Source: Parietaria judaica (lineage: Eukaryota; Streptophyta; Magnoliopsida; Rosales; Urticaceae). Taken from it: a stretch of 64,000 nucleotides of DNA. This document shows, piece by piece, positions 20,908 to 33,276 of this stretch. The position numbers and the translations under genes are program-made. The stretch's first letter is position 1. Each line of letters begins with the position of its first letter. Below the pieces are notes generated by a model, which ran no database searches, was not told the DNA's origin, and saw nothing but the letters and a program-made list of their open reading frames with translations. The DNA is taken from positions 38,990,232-39,054,231 of the forward strand of contig OX940862.1 in the NCBI GenBank assembly GCA_954871525.1, read 5' to 3'.

Positions 20908-21345
20908 ATGGATGATCCGTCTCGTTTCGGTTCGTCATCGGAATATCATCAGGGATTCTTTTTCGGGTTTACCTCTTCCTCTTCCTCCGATGATGATAGT
21001 TTTTCTATGGATACAAGTTCCAATAATACTATTGTCATATCCTCCGACGACACCGAGGAGTTTGAAATGCCTCCGAATCCAACTCTAAATCGGACCTCTC
21101 GTGCCGGTGGGCCACGACCGACGAGGGGGCGTGGGCGTGGACGTGGTAGGCCACCGTCTTTACTATGGGAAACAGATTTTCAAATGAGGCTCAAATGGAA
21201 CAATGAGACTCAAACTCAAGATAGGTACGCCAAATGCAAATGGTTCCGTCAAGAAATTCTCGCAATCGTTGAACGAGGCACAATTCATTTACGCCGACAT
21301 GCTAATCGTTGTCGTAGAGATTTAGGTATTGATGACGAATTATGA
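20908..21345 (+). CDS. BED-finger ORF copy 13, second zinc cysteine lost
   Basis: 145 codons, but TGC to TTC makes Cys113 Phe, breaking the CxxC pair, and Thr126 is Ile next to the first zinc histidine. A folded zinc finger is doubtful. The CGA codon at Arg130 matches the copies to its right. Confidence 0.5.
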   Translation: MDDPSRFGSSSEYHQGFFFGFTSSSSSDDDSFSMDTSSNNTIVISSDDTEEFEMPPNPTLNRTSRAGGPRPTRGRGRGRGRPPSLLWETDFQMRLKWNNETQTQDRYAKCKWFRQEILAIVERGTIHLRRHANRCRRDLGIDDEL

Positions 21346-22619
21346 TTTTAATTGTTGTAGTTTTATTAATATAATTTTGAATTGTTGTGAGTTATTTTGT
21401 TATTTGAAAAAGTATTAAATGTAATGTTGGATTGTTGTGAGTGATGTTGTTTTAAAACTATTAAATGTAATGTTGAATTGTTGTGAGTGATTTTGTTGTT
21501 TTAAAACTAATAAATGTAATATTTAATTGTTGTAAGTGATTTTGTTGTTTTAAAATTATTAAATGTATTGTTTAACTGTTGTAAGCGATTATGTTGTTTT
21601 AATATTAAATTTAATGTTGAATTGTTCGAAGTGATTTTGTTGTTTTAAAATTAATAAATGTAATGAAGTATGATACTCGCCGCGGCACAATGTTAACAAT
21701 GCCTTGGCAAAACCTATTGAACCATGATTAATAACCGTAGTCGAACTCACGCCACGGCATATCAAAATCTATGCCTCGGCATTTTTACAATGGCCGCGGC
21801 AGAATGGTAGTAACGCCGCGGCGTTTAGTGACTTACAGAGTTCGTGCTCTCTGTATAATTTGAAACAACATATAGTCCTCGGCATGGTATCAGCAAGCCG
21901 TGGCTTCGTTGGCCATGCCAAGGCATGGGTAACAGAATGCCGCAGCTTACATCGTCTGTTTACCAAAGTACCCTCACAATATGCAACTCGCCGAGGCCTT
22001 TCTTGAAAGTGCCGCGGCGAGTTGCATAATCAAGAGGGCAAATTTGTAAATTAAAATGAAGCCACAGCGTGTTCATTCAAATGCCGCGGCATGATAAGTA
22101 AATTTACAATGTAAACTATGAAAATGTTGATAATTTTATTATAAAAAAAACAAAATAATGCACTTAATTATCATAACTAAATAATCGTTAAAAAAAAAAC
22201 ACAACATTGTACTATTAATTATATAATTTTTCAAACCAAAAATATAAAAAATTAATATAATTACAGTTTAATTTTATGGGTTTAAAGTCTAGGGTAAAAT
22301 TGTAAAAATTAATTAACCACGCCGCGGCTTATTTTGTAGAAGCCACGGCTTTATCTCAAACGTCGGATATATCCGCTGCAGAAACTGAACACGCCGTGGC
22401 ATATATAACCCCTCCCGCGGCTTTCTGTCGCTGACACAAAAACGGCTAGTTTTTTTTTTCACCCGAATTATTACCCGACAACGGTAATAAACGGCTATAT
22501 TTGTTAAGAACGTTTAAATTCACACAAATCTTTTATTTAAACCTATACTTGTTCATATTTTATTCTATGTTTCATCAAATTAATCCTTAGATTCAAAAAT
22601 ATCATCATTTTTCTTTGTT
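21346..22619. repeat. Spacer 13, last without the 60-bp segment
   Basis: Private changes: ATTGTTGTAAGTG in the minisatellite, GAGTTCGTGC, TATAGTCCTCGG (alters the flank of one box), CGTTAAAAAAAAAAC (a C lost from the A-rich run) and CTTTTATTTAAACC beside the TATA-like motif of copy 14. Confidence 0.8.
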
Positions 22620-23057
22620 ATGGATGATCCGTCTCGTTTCGGTTCGTCATCGGAATATCATCAGGGATTCTTTTTCGGGTTTACCTCTTCCTCTTCCTCC
22701 GATGATGATAGTTTTTCTATGGATACAAGTTCCAATAATACTATTGTCATATCCTCCGACGACACCGAGGAGTTTGAAATGCCTCCGAATCCAACTCTAA
22801 ATCGGACCTCTCGTGCCAGTGGGCCACGACCGACGAGGGGGCGTGGGCGTGGATGTGGTAGGCCACCGTCTTTACTATGGGAAACAGATTTTCAAATGAG
22901 GCTCAAATGGAACAATGAGACTCAAACTCAAGATAGGTACGCCAAATGCAAATGGTGCCGTCAAGAAATTCTCGCAATCGTTGAACGAGGCACAACTCAT
23001 TTACGCCGACATGCTAATCGTTGTCGTAGAGATTTAGGTATTGATGACGAATTATGA
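22620..23057 (+). CDS. BED-type zinc-finger miniprotein, copy 14
   Basis: 145 residues with Ser67 and Cys79. Arg79 is the first residue of the AT-hook-like RGRP, so that core is damaged while the zinc finger is intact. Confidence 0.57.
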   Translation: MDDPSRFGSSSEYHQGFFFGFTSSSSSDDDSFSMDTSSNNTIVISSDDTEEFEMPPNPTLNRTSRASGPRPTRGRGRGCGRPPSLLWETDFQMRLKWNNETQTQDRYAKCKWCRQEILAIVERGTTHLRRHANRCRRDLGIDDEL

Positions 23058-24396
23058 TTTTAATTGTTGTAGTTTTATTAATATAATTTTGAATTGTTGT
23101 GAGTTATTTTGTTATTTGAAAATGTATTAAATGTAATGTTGGATTGTTGTGAGTGATTTTGTTGTTTTAAAACTATTAAATGTAATGTTGAATTGTTGTG
23201 AGTGATTTTGTTGTTTTAAAACTAATAAATGTAATATTTATCTGCTGTAAGTGATTTTGTTGTTTTAAAATTATTAAATATATTGTTTGAACTGTTGTAA
23301 GCGATTATGTTGTTTTAATATTAAATTTAATGTTGAATTGTTCGAAGTGATTTTGTTGTTTTAAAATTAATAAATGTAATGAAGTATGATACTCGCCGCG
23401 GCACAATGTTAAAAATGCCTTGGCAAAACCTATTGAACCATGATTAATAACCGTAGTCGAACTCACGCCACGACATATCAAAATCTATGCCTCGACATTT
23501 TTACAATGGCCGCGGCAGAATGGTAGTAACGCCGCGGCGTTTAGTGACTTATAGAGTCCGTGCTCTCTGTATAATTTGAAACAACATATAGGCCTCGGCA
23601 TGGTATCAGCAAGCCGTGGCTTCGTTGGCCATGCCAAGGCATGGGTAACAGAATGCCGCAGCTTACATCGTCTGTTTACCAAAGTACCCTCACAATATGC
23701 AACTCGCCGAGGCCTTTCTTGAAAGTGCCGCGGCGAGTTGCATAATCAAGAGGGCAAATTTGTAAATTAAAATGAAGCCACAGCGTGTTCATTCAAATGC
23801 CGCGGCATGATAAGTAAATTTACAATGTAATTATTAGTTATCATATTAATTGTAACACAATTTTAGTAAATTAAATTATCTCATTAATAAACTATGAAAA
23901 TGTTGATAATTTTATTATAAAAAAAACAAAATAATGCACTTAATTATCATAACTAAATAATCGTTCAAACAAAAAACACAACATTGTACTATTAATTATA
24001 TAATTTTTCAAACCAAAAATATAAAAAATTAATATAATTACAGTTTAATTTTATGGGTTTAAAGTCTAGGGTAAAATTGTAAAAATTAATTAACCACGCC
24101 GCGGCTTATTTTGTAGAAGCCACGGCTTTATCTCAAACGTCGGATATATCCGCTGCAGAAACTGAACACGCCGCGGCATATATAACCCCTCCCGCGGCTT
24201 TCTGTCGCTGACACAAAAACGGCTAGTTTTTTTTTTCACCCGAATTATTACCCGACAACGGTAATAAACGGCTATATTTGTTAAGAACGTTTAAATTCAC
24301 ACAAATCTTCTATTTAAACCTATACTTGTTCATATTTTATTCTATGTTTCATCAAATTAATCCTTAGATTCAAAAATATCATCATTTTTCTTTGTT
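23058..24396. repeat. Spacer 14, first with the 60-bp segment
   Basis: Many private changes: GAAAATGTATTAAATG, TATCTGCTGTAAG, AATATATTGTTTGAACTG (one extra G), GTTAAAAATGCC, CACGACATATC, CCTCGACATTT and CTTATAGAGTCC. It still has GGCAAAACC and TTAGATTCAAAAAT like the A units, so it is a transition unit. Confidence 0.82.
23831..23890. repeat. 60-bp subfamily-specific segment (first occurrence)
   Basis: AT-rich 60 bp from TTATTAGTTATC to CATTAATAA between ACAATGTAA and ACTATGAAAATG. TAA occurs at both edges, so it can be read as a deletion in A units at TAA microhomology or as an insertion with a 3-bp target duplication. It recurs in every spacer from 14 to 36, 1,210 bp after the start codon in unindelled units (for example 25607-25666). 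A single-base variant (TTTTCGTAAATT) is seen in spacer 26. Confidence 0.85.
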
Positions 24397-24834
24397 ATGG
24401 ATGATCCGTCTCGTTTCGGTTCGTCATCGGAATATCATCAGGGATTCTTTTTCGGGTTTACCTCTTCCTCTTCCTCCGATGATGATAGTTTTTCTATGGA
24501 TACAAGTTCCAATAATACTATTGTCATATCCTCCGACGACACCGAGGAGTTTGAAATGCCTCCGAATCCAACTCTAAATCGGACCTCTCGTGCCGGTGGG
24601 CCACGACCGACGAGGGGGCGTGGGCGTGGACGTGGTAGGCCACCGTCTTTACTATGGGAAACAGATTTTCAAATGAGGCTCAAATGGAACAATGAGACTC
24701 AAACTCAAGATAGGTACGCCAAATGCAAATGGTGCCGTCAAGAAATTCTCGCAATCGTTGAACGAGGCACAACTCATTTACGCCGACATGCTAATCGTTG
24801 TCGTAGAGATTTAGGTATTGATGACGAATTATGA
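24397..24834 (+). CDS. BED-type zinc-finger miniprotein, copy 15
   Basis: 145 residues, identical to the consensus protein. First of the group whose upstream sequence and spacer pass into the B-type 3,552-bp alternation. Confidence 0.63.
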   Translation: MDDPSRFGSSSEYHQGFFFGFTSSSSSDDDSFSMDTSSNNTIVISSDDTEEFEMPPNPTLNRTSRAGGPRPTRGRGRGRGRPPSLLWETDFQMRLKWNNETQTQDRYAKCKWCRQEILAIVERGTTHLRRHANRCRRDLGIDDEL

Positions 24835-26172
24835 TTTTAATTGTTGTAGTTTTATTAATATAATTTTGAATTGTTGTGAGTTATTTTGTTATTTGAAAAA
24901 GTATTAAATGTAATGTTGGATTGTTGTGAGTGATTTTGTTGTTTTAAAACTATTAAATGTAATGTTGAATTGTTGTGAGTGATTTTGTTGTTTTAAAACT
25001 AATAAATGTAATATTTAATTGCTGTAAGTGATTTTGTTGTTTTAAAATTATTAAATGTATTGTTTAACTGTTGTAAGCGATTATGTTGTTTTAATATTAA
25101 ATTTAATGTTGAATTGTTCGAAGTGATTTTGTTGTTTTAAAATTAATAAATGTAATGAAGTATGATACTCGCCGCGGCACAATGTTAACAATGCCTTGGC
25201 AAGACCTATTGAACCATGATTAATAACCGTAGTCGAACTCACGCCACGGCATATCAAAATCTATGCCTCGGCATTTTTACAATGGCCGCGACAGAATGGT
25301 AGTAACGCCGCGGCGTTTAGTGACTTACAGAGTCCGTGCTCTCTGTATAATTTGAAACAACATATAGGCCTCGGCATGGTATCAGCAAGCCGTGGATTCG
25401 TTGGCCATGCCAAGGCATGGGTAACAGAATGCCGCAGCTTACATCGTCTGTTTACCAAAGTACCCTCACAATATGCAACTCGCCGAGGCCTTTCTTGAAA
25501 GTGTCGCGGCGAGTTGCATAATCAAGAGGGCAAATTTGTAAATTAAAATGAAGCCACAGCGTGTTCATTCAAATGCCGCGGCGTGATAAGTAAATTTACA
25601 ATGTAATTATTAGTTATCATATTAATTGTAACACAATTTTAGTAAATTAAATTATCTCATTAATAAACTATGAAAATGTTGATAATTTTATTATAAAAAA
25701 AACAAAATAATGCACTTAATTATCATAACTAAATAATCGTTTAAACAAAAAACACAACATTGTACTATTAATTATATAATTTTTCAAACCAAAAATATAA
25801 AAAATTAATATAATTACAGTTTAATTTTACGGGTTTAAAGTCTAGGGTAAAATTGTAAAAATTAATTAACCACGCCGCGGCTTATTTTGTAGAAGCTACT
25901 GCTTTATCTCAAACGTCGGATATATCCGCTGCAGAAACTGAACACGCCGCGGCATATATAACCCCTCCCGCGGCTTTCTGTCGCTGACACAAAAACGGCT
26001 AGTTTTTTTTTTCACCCGAATTATTACCCGACAACGGTAATAAACGGCTATATTTGTTAAGAACGTTTAAATTCACACAAATCTTCTATTTAAACCTATA
26101 CTTGTTCATATTTTATTCTATGTTTCATCAAATTAATCCTTAGATTAAAAAATATCATCATTTTTCTTTGTT
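24835..26172. repeat. Spacer 15
   Basis: First with GGCAAGACC, the T at the hairpin base, GCGGCGTGATAAG, TTTTACGGGTTT and TTAGATTAAAAAAT. Private: GCCGCGACAG and CCGTGGATTCG (box changes), CGTTTAAACAA, and GAAGCTACTGC before copy 16. Confidence 0.82.
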
Positions 26173-26610
26173 ATGGATGATCCGTCTCGTTTCGGTTCGT
26201 CATCAGAATATCATCAGGGATTCTTTTTCGGGTTTACCTCTTCCTCTTCCTCCGATGATGATAGTTTTTCTATGGATACAAGTTCCAATAATACTATTGT
26301 CATATCCTCCGACGACACCGAGGAGTTTGAAATGCCTCCGAATCCAACTCTAAATCGGACCTCTCGTGCCGGTGGGCCACGACCGACGAGGGGGCGTGGG
26401 CGTGGACGTGGTAGGCCACCGTCTTTACTATGGGAAACAGATTTTCAAATGAGGCTCAAATGGAACAATGAGACACAAACTCAAGATAGGTACGCCAAAT
26501 GCAAATGGTGCCGTCAAGAAATTCTCGCAATCGTTGAACGAGGCACAACTCATTTACGCCGACATGCTAATCGTTGTCGTAGAGATTTAGGTATTGATGA
26601 CGAATTATGA
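26173..26610 (+). CDS. BED-type zinc-finger miniprotein, copy 16
   Basis: 145 residues, consensus protein, with two silent changes (TCA at Ser11, ACA at Thr101) shared only with copy 20. Confidence 0.63.
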   Translation: MDDPSRFGSSSEYHQGFFFGFTSSSSSDDDSFSMDTSSNNTIVISSDDTEEFEMPPNPTLNRTSRAGGPRPTRGRGRGRGRPPSLLWETDFQMRLKWNNETQTQDRYAKCKWCRQEILAIVERGTTHLRRHANRCRRDLGIDDEL

Positions 26611-27948
26611 TTTTAATTGTTGTAGTTTTATTAATATAATTTTGAATTGTTGTGAGTTATTTTGTTATTTGAAAAAGTATTAAATGTAATGTTGGATTGT
26701 TGTGAGTGATTTTGTTGTTTTAAAACTATTAAATGTAATGTTGAATTGTTGTGAGTGATTTTGTTGTTTTAAAACTAATAAATGTAATATTTAATTGCTG
26801 TAAGTGATTTTGTTGTTTTAAAATTATTAAATGTATTGTTTAACTGTTGTAAGCGATTATGTTGTTTTAATATTAAATTTAATGTTGAATTGTTCGAAGT
26901 GATTTTGTTGTTTTAAAATTAATAAATGTAATGAAGTATGATACTCGCCGCGGCACAATGTTAACAATGCCTTGGCAAGACCTATTGAACCAAGATTAAT
27001 AACCGTAGTCGAAATCACGCCACGGCATATCAAAATCTATGCCTCGGCATTTTTACAATGGCCGCGGCAGAATGGTAGTAACGCCGCGGCGTTTACTGAC
27101 TTACAGAGTCCGTGCTCTCTGTATAATTTGAAACAACATATAGGCCTCGGCATGGTATCAGCAAGCCGTGGCTTCGTTGGCCATGCCAAGGCATGGGTAA
27201 CAGAATGCCGCAGCTTACATCGTCTGTTTACCAAAGTAACCTCACAATATGCAACTCGCCGAGGCCTTTCTTGAAAGTGTCGCGGCGAGTTGCATAATCA
27301 AGAGGGCAAATTTGTAAATTAAAATGAAGCCACATCGTGTTCATTCAAATGCCGCGGCATGATAAGTAAATTCACAATGTAATTATTAGTTATCATATTA
27401 ATTGTAACACAATTTTAGTAAATTAAATTATCTCATTAATAAACTATGAAAATGTTGATAATTTTATTATAAAAAAAACAAAATAATGCACTTAATTATC
27501 ATAACTAAATAATCGTTCAAACAAAAAACACAACATTGTACTATTAATTATATAAATTTTCAAACCAAAAATATAAAAAATTAATATAATTACAGTGTAA
27601 TTTTACGGGTTTAAAGTCTAGGGTAAAATTGTAAAAATTAATTAACCACGCCGCGGCTTATTTTGTAGAAGCCACGGCTTTATCTCAAACGTCGGATATA
27701 TCCGCTGCAGAAACTGAACACGCCGCGGCATATATAACCCCTCCCGCGGCTTTCTGTCGCTGACACAAAAACGGCTAGTTTTTTTTTTCACCCGAATTAT
27801 TACCCGACAACGGTAATAAACGGCTATATTTGTTAAGAACGTTTAAATTCACACAAATCTTCTATTTAAACCTATACTTGTTCATATTTTATTCTATGTT
27901 TCATCAAATTAATCCTTAGATTAAAAAATATCATCATTTTTCTTTGTT
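26611..27948. repeat. Spacer 16
   Basis: ACCAAGATTAATAACC, GAAATCACG, GTTTACTGAC, AAGTAACCTC, TTCACAATG: a set shared with spacer 18 and mostly with 20. Private: TATAAATTTTCAAACC and ACAGTGTAATTTTA. The loss of a stop in one frame opens a 100-codon frame over the boxes, which I do not consider coding. Confidence 0.82.
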
Positions 27949-28386
27949 ATGGATGATCCGTCTCGTTTCGGTTCGTCATCGGAATATCATCAGGGATTCT
28001 TTTTCGGGTTTACCTCTTCCTCTTCCTCCGATGATGATAGTTTTTCTATGGATACAAGTTCCAATAATACTATTGTCATATCCTCCGACGACACCGAGGA
28101 GTTTGAAATGCCTCCGAATCCAACTCTAAATCGGACCTCTCGTGCCGGTGGGCCACGACCGACGAGGGGGCGTGGGCGTGGACGTGGTATGCCACCGTCT
28201 TTACTATGGGAAACAGATTTTCAAATGAGGCTCAAATGGAACAATGAGACTCAAACTCAAGATAGGTACGCCAAATGCAAATGCTGCCGTCAAGAAATTC
28301 TCGCAATCGTTGAACGAGGCACAACTCATTTACGCCGACATGCTAATCGTTGTCGTAGAGATTTAGGTATTGATGACGAATTATGA
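27949..28386 (+). CDS. BED-type zinc-finger miniprotein, copy 17
   Basis: 145 residues with Met81, destroying the AT-hook-like RGRP, and Cys112, giving CKCC. The CxxC pair survives. Confidence 0.57.
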   Translation: MDDPSRFGSSSEYHQGFFFGFTSSSSSDDDSFSMDTSSNNTIVISSDDTEEFEMPPNPTLNRTSRAGGPRPTRGRGRGRGMPPSLLWETDFQMRLKWNNETQTQDRYAKCKCCRQEILAIVERGTTHLRRHANRCRRDLGIDDEL

Positions 28387-29724
28387 TTTTAATTGTTGTA
28401 GTTTTATTAATATAATTTTGAATTGTTGTGAGTTATTTTGTTATTTGAAAAAGTATTAAATGTAATGTTGGATTGTTGTGAGTGATTTTGTTGTTTTAAA
28501 ACTATTAAATGTAATGTTGAATTGTTGTGAGTGATTTTGTTGTTTTAAAACTAATAAATGTAATATTTAATTGCTGTAAGTGATTTTGTTGTTTTAAAAT
28601 TATTAAATGTATTGTTTAACTGTTGTAAGCGATTATGTTGTTTTAATATTAAATTTAATGTTGAATTGTTCGAAGTGATTTTGTTGTTTTAAAATTAATA
28701 AATGTAATGAAGTATGATACTCGCCGCGGCACAATGTTAACAATGCCTTGGCAAGACCTATTGAACCATGATTAATAACCGTAGTCGAACTCACGCCACG
28801 GCATATCAAAATCTATGCCTCGGCATTTTTACAATGGCCGCGGCAGAATGGTAGTAACGCCGCGGCGTTTAGTGACTTACAGAGTCCGTGCTCTCTGTAT
28901 AATTTGAAACAACATATAGGCCTCGGCATGGTATCAGCAAGCCGTGGCTTCGTTGGCCATGCCAAGGCATGGGTAACAGAATGCCGCAGCTTACATCGTC
29001 TGTTTACCAAAGTACCCTCACAATATGCAACTCGCCGAGGCCTTTCTTGAAAGTGTCGCGGCGAGTTGCATAATCAAGAGGGCAAATTTGTAAATTAAAA
29101 TGAAGCCACAGCGTGTTCATTCAAATGCCGCGGCGTGATAAGTAAATTTACAATGTAATTATTAGTTATCATATTAATTGTAACACAATTTTAGTAAATT
29201 AAATTATCTCATTAATAAACTATGAAAATGTTGATAATTTTATTATAAAAAAAACAAAATAATGCACTTAATTATCATAACTAAATAATCGTTCAAACAA
29301 AAAACACAACATTGTACTATTAATTATATAATTTTTCAAACCAAAAATATAAAAAATTAATATAATTACAGTTTAATTTTACGGGTTTAAAGTCTAGGGT
29401 AAAATTGTAAAAATTAATTAACCACGCCGCGGCTTATTTTGTAGAAGCCACGGCTTTATCTCAAACGTCGGATATATCCGCTGCAGAAACTGAACACGCC
29501 GCGGCATATATAACCCCTCCCGCGGCTTTCTGTCGCTGACACAAAAACGGCTAGTTTTTTTTTTCACCCGAATTATTACCCGACAACGGTAATAAACGGC
29601 TATATTTGTTAAGAACGTTTAAATTCACACAAATCTTCTATTTAAACCTATACTTGTTCATATTTTATTCTATGTTTCATCAAATTAATCCTTAGATTAA
29701 AAAATATCATCATTTTTCTTTGTT
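28387..29724. repeat. Spacer 17
   Basis: Like spacer 15 in GCGGCGTGATAAG, CACAGCGTG and the hairpin T, without its private box changes. Confidence 0.82.
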
Positions 29725-30162
29725 ATGGATGATCCGTCTCGTTTCGGTTCGTCATCGGAATATCATCAGGGATTCTTTTTCGGGTTTACCTCTTCCTCTT
29801 CCTCCGATGATGATAGTTTTTCTATGGATACAAGTTCCAATAATACTATTGTCATATCCTCCGACGACACCGAGGAGTTTGAAATGCCTCCGAATCCAAC
29901 TCTAAATCGGACCTCTCGTGCCGGTGGGCCACGACCGACGAGGGGGCGTGGGCGTGGACGTGGTATGCCACCGTCTTTACTATGGGAAACAGATTTTCAA
30001 ATGAGGCTCAAATGGAACAATGAGACTCAAACTCAAGATAGGTACGCCAAATGCAAATGCTGCCGTCAAGAAATTCTCGCAATCGTTGAACGAGGCACAA
30101 CTCATTTACGCCGACATGCTAATCGTTGTCGTAGAGATTTAGGTATTGATGACGAATTATGA
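29725..30162 (+). CDS. BED-type zinc-finger miniprotein, copy 18
   Basis: 145 residues, same protein as copy 17 (Met81, Cys112). Confidence 0.57.
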   Translation: MDDPSRFGSSSEYHQGFFFGFTSSSSSDDDSFSMDTSSNNTIVISSDDTEEFEMPPNPTLNRTSRAGGPRPTRGRGRGRGMPPSLLWETDFQMRLKWNNETQTQDRYAKCKCCRQEILAIVERGTTHLRRHANRCRRDLGIDDEL

Positions 30163-31500
30163 TTTTAATTGTTGTAGTTTTATTAATATAATTTTGAATT
30201 GTTGTGAGTTATTTTGTTATTTGAAAAAGTATTAAATGTAATGTTGGATTGTTGTGAGTGATTTTGTTGTTTTAAAACTATTAAATGTAATGTTGAATTG
30301 TTGTGAGTGATTTTGTTGTTTTAAAACTAATAAATGTAATATTTAATTGCTGTAAGTGATTTTGTTGTTTTAAAATTATTAAATGTATTGTTTAACTGTT
30401 GTAAGCGATTATGTTGTTTTAATATTAAATTTAATGTTGAATTGTTCGAAGTGATTTTGTTGTTTTAAAATTAATAAATGTAATGAAGTATGATACTCGC
30501 CGCGGCACAATGTTAACAATGCCTTGGCAAGACCTATTGAACCAAGATTAATAACCGTAGTCGAAATCACGCCACGGCATATCAAAATCTATGCCTCGGC
30601 ATTTTTACAATGGCCGCGGCAGAATGGTAGTAACGCCGCGGCGTTTACTGACTTACAGAGTCCGTGCTCTCTGTATAATTTGAAACAACATATAGGCCTC
30701 GGCATGGTATCAGCAAGCCGTGGCTTCGTTGGCCATGCCAAGGCATGGGTAACAGAATGCCGCAGCTTACATCGTCTGTTTACCAAAGTAACCTCACAAT
30801 ATGCAACTCGCCGAGGCCTTTCTTGAAAGTGTCGCGGCGAGTTGCATAATCAAGAGGGCAAATTTGTAAATTAAAATGAAGCCACATCGTGTTCATTCAA
30901 ATGCCGCGGCATGATAAGTAAATTCACAATGTAATTATTAGTTATCATATTAATTGTAACACAATTTTAGTAAATTAAATTATCTCATTAATAAACTATG
31001 AAAATGTTGATAATTTTATTATAAAAAAAACAAAATAATGCACTTAATTATCATAACTAAATAATCGTTCAAACAAAAAACACAACATTGTACTATTAAT
31101 TATATAATTTTTCAAACCAAAAATATAAAAAATTAATATAATTACAGTTTAATTTTACGGGTTTAAAGTCTAGGGTAAAATTGTAAAAATTAATTAACCA
31201 CGCCGCGGCTTATTTTGTAGAAGCCACGGCTTTATCTCAAACGTCGGATATATCCGCTGCAGAAACTGAACACGCCGCGGCATATATAACCCCTCCCGCG
31301 GCTTTCTGTCGCTGACACAAAAACGGCTAGTTTTTTTTTTCACCCGAATTATTACCCGACAACGGTAATAAACGGCTATATTTGTTAAGAACGTTTAAAT
31401 TCACACAAATCTTCTATTTAAACCTATACTTGTTCATATTTTATTCTATGTTTCATCAAATTAATCCTTAGATTAAAAAATATCATCATTTTTCTTTGTT
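30163..31500. repeat. Spacer 18
   Basis: Repeats the marks of spacer 16 3,552 bp earlier, without that spacer's two private changes. Confidence 0.82.
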
Positions 31501-31938
31501 ATGGATGATCCGTCTCGTTTCGGTTCGTCATCGGAATATCATCAGGGATTCTTTTTCGGGTTTACCTCTTCCTCTTCCTCCGATGATGATAGTTTTTCTA
31601 TGGATACAAGTTCCAATAATACTATTGTCATATCCTCCGACGACACCGAGGAGTTTGAAATGCCTCCGAATCCAACTCTAAATCGGACCTCTCGTGCCGG
31701 TGGGCCACGACCGACGAGGGGGCGTGGGCGTGGACGTGGTATGCCACCGTCTTTACTATGGGAAACAGATTTTCAAATGAGGCTCAAATGGAACAATGAG
31801 ACTCAAACTCAAGATAGGTACGCCAAATGCAAATGCTGCCGTCAAGAAATTCTCGCAATCGTTGAACGAGGCACAACTCATTTACGCCGACATGCTAATC
31901 GTTGTCGTAGAGATTTAGGTATTGATGACGAATTATGA
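31501..31938 (+). CDS. BED-type zinc-finger miniprotein, copy 19
   Basis: 145 residues, same protein as copies 17 and 18 (Met81, Cys112). Confidence 0.57.
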   Translation: MDDPSRFGSSSEYHQGFFFGFTSSSSSDDDSFSMDTSSNNTIVISSDDTEEFEMPPNPTLNRTSRAGGPRPTRGRGRGRGMPPSLLWETDFQMRLKWNNETQTQDRYAKCKCCRQEILAIVERGTTHLRRHANRCRRDLGIDDEL

Positions 31939-33276
31939 TTTTAATTGTTGTAGTTTTATTAATATAATTTTGAATTGTTGTGAGTTATTTTGTTATTTGA
32001 AAAAGTATTAAATGTAATGTTGGATTGTTGTGAGTGATTTTGTTGTTTTAAAACTATTAAATGTAATGTTGAATTGTTGTGAGTGATTTTGTTGTTTTAA
32101 AACTAATAAATGTAATATTTAATTGCTGTAAGTGATTTTGTTGTTTTAAAATTATTAAATGTATTGTTTAACTGTTGTAAGCGATTATGTTGTTTTAATA
32201 TTAAATTTAATGTTGAATTGTTCGAAGTGATTTTGTTGTTTTAAAATTAATAAATGTAATGAAGTATGATACTCGCCGCGGCACAATGTTAACAATGCCT
32301 TGGCAAGACCTATTGAACCATGATTAATAACCGTAGTCGAACTCACGCCACGGCATATCAAAATCTATGCCTCGGCATTTTTACAATGGCCGCGGCAGAA
32401 TGGTAGTAACGCCGCGGCGTTTAGTGACTTACAGAGTCCGTGCTCTCTGTATAATTTGAAACAACATATAGGCCTCGGCATGGTATCAGCAAGCCGTGGC
32501 TTCGTTGGCCATGCCAAGGCATGGGTAACAGAATGCCGCAGCTTACATCGTCTGTTTACCAAAGTACCCTCACAATATGCAACTCGCCGAGGCCTTTCTT
32601 GAAAGTGTCGCGGCGAGTTGCATAATCAAGAGGGCAAATTTGTAAATTAAAATGAAGCCACAGCGTGTTCATTCAAATGCCGCGGCGTGATAAGTAAATT
32701 TACAATGTAATTATTAGTTATCATATTAATTGTAACACAATTTTAGTAAATTAAATTATCTCATTAATAAACTATGAAAATGTTGATAATTTTATTATAA
32801 AAAAAACAAAATAATGCACTTAATTATCATAACTAAATAATCGTTCAAACAAAAAACACAACATTGTACTATTAATTATATAATTTTTCAAACCAAAAAT
32901 ATAAAAAATTAATATAATTACAGTTTAATTTTACGGGTTTAAAGTCTAGGGTAAAATTGTAAAAATTAATTAACCACGCCGCGGCTTATTTTGTAGAAGC
33001 CACGGCTTTATCTCAAACGTCGGATATATCCGCTGCAGAAACTGAACACGCCGCGGCATATATAACCCCTCCCGCGGCTTTCTGTCGCTGACACAAAAAC
33101 GGCTAGTTTTTTTTTTCACCCGAATTATTACCCGACAACGGTAATAAACGGCTATATTTGTTAAGAACGTTTAAATTCACACAAATCTTCTATTTAAACC
33201 TATACTTGTTCATATTTTATTCTATGTTTCATCAAATTAATCCTTAGATTAAAAAATATCATCATTTTTCTTTGTT
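31939..33276. repeat. Spacer 19
   Basis: Same marks as spacer 17 (GCGGCGTGATAAG, CACAGCGTG, hairpin T); no private change noted. Confidence 0.82.

Larger units (their letters stand above)
1..23057 (+). repeat. Subfamily A units, about 1,713 bp
   Basis: Spacers after copies 1-13 lack the 60-bp segment between the last GCC box and the AT-rich region. Most of them also carry a 3-bp shorter minisatellite (GTGATGTTG instead of GTGATTTTGTTG); the spacer after copy 2 is the exception. Copies 1 and 3-12 have CGG at codon 130, whereas copies 2 and 13 onward have CGA. Confidence 0.9.

Noticed and set aside
26972..27274. 100-codon + strand frame in spacers 16 and 18
   Set aside because: Present only where a few spacer variants remove stops; absent from the other units, and it runs through the box block.
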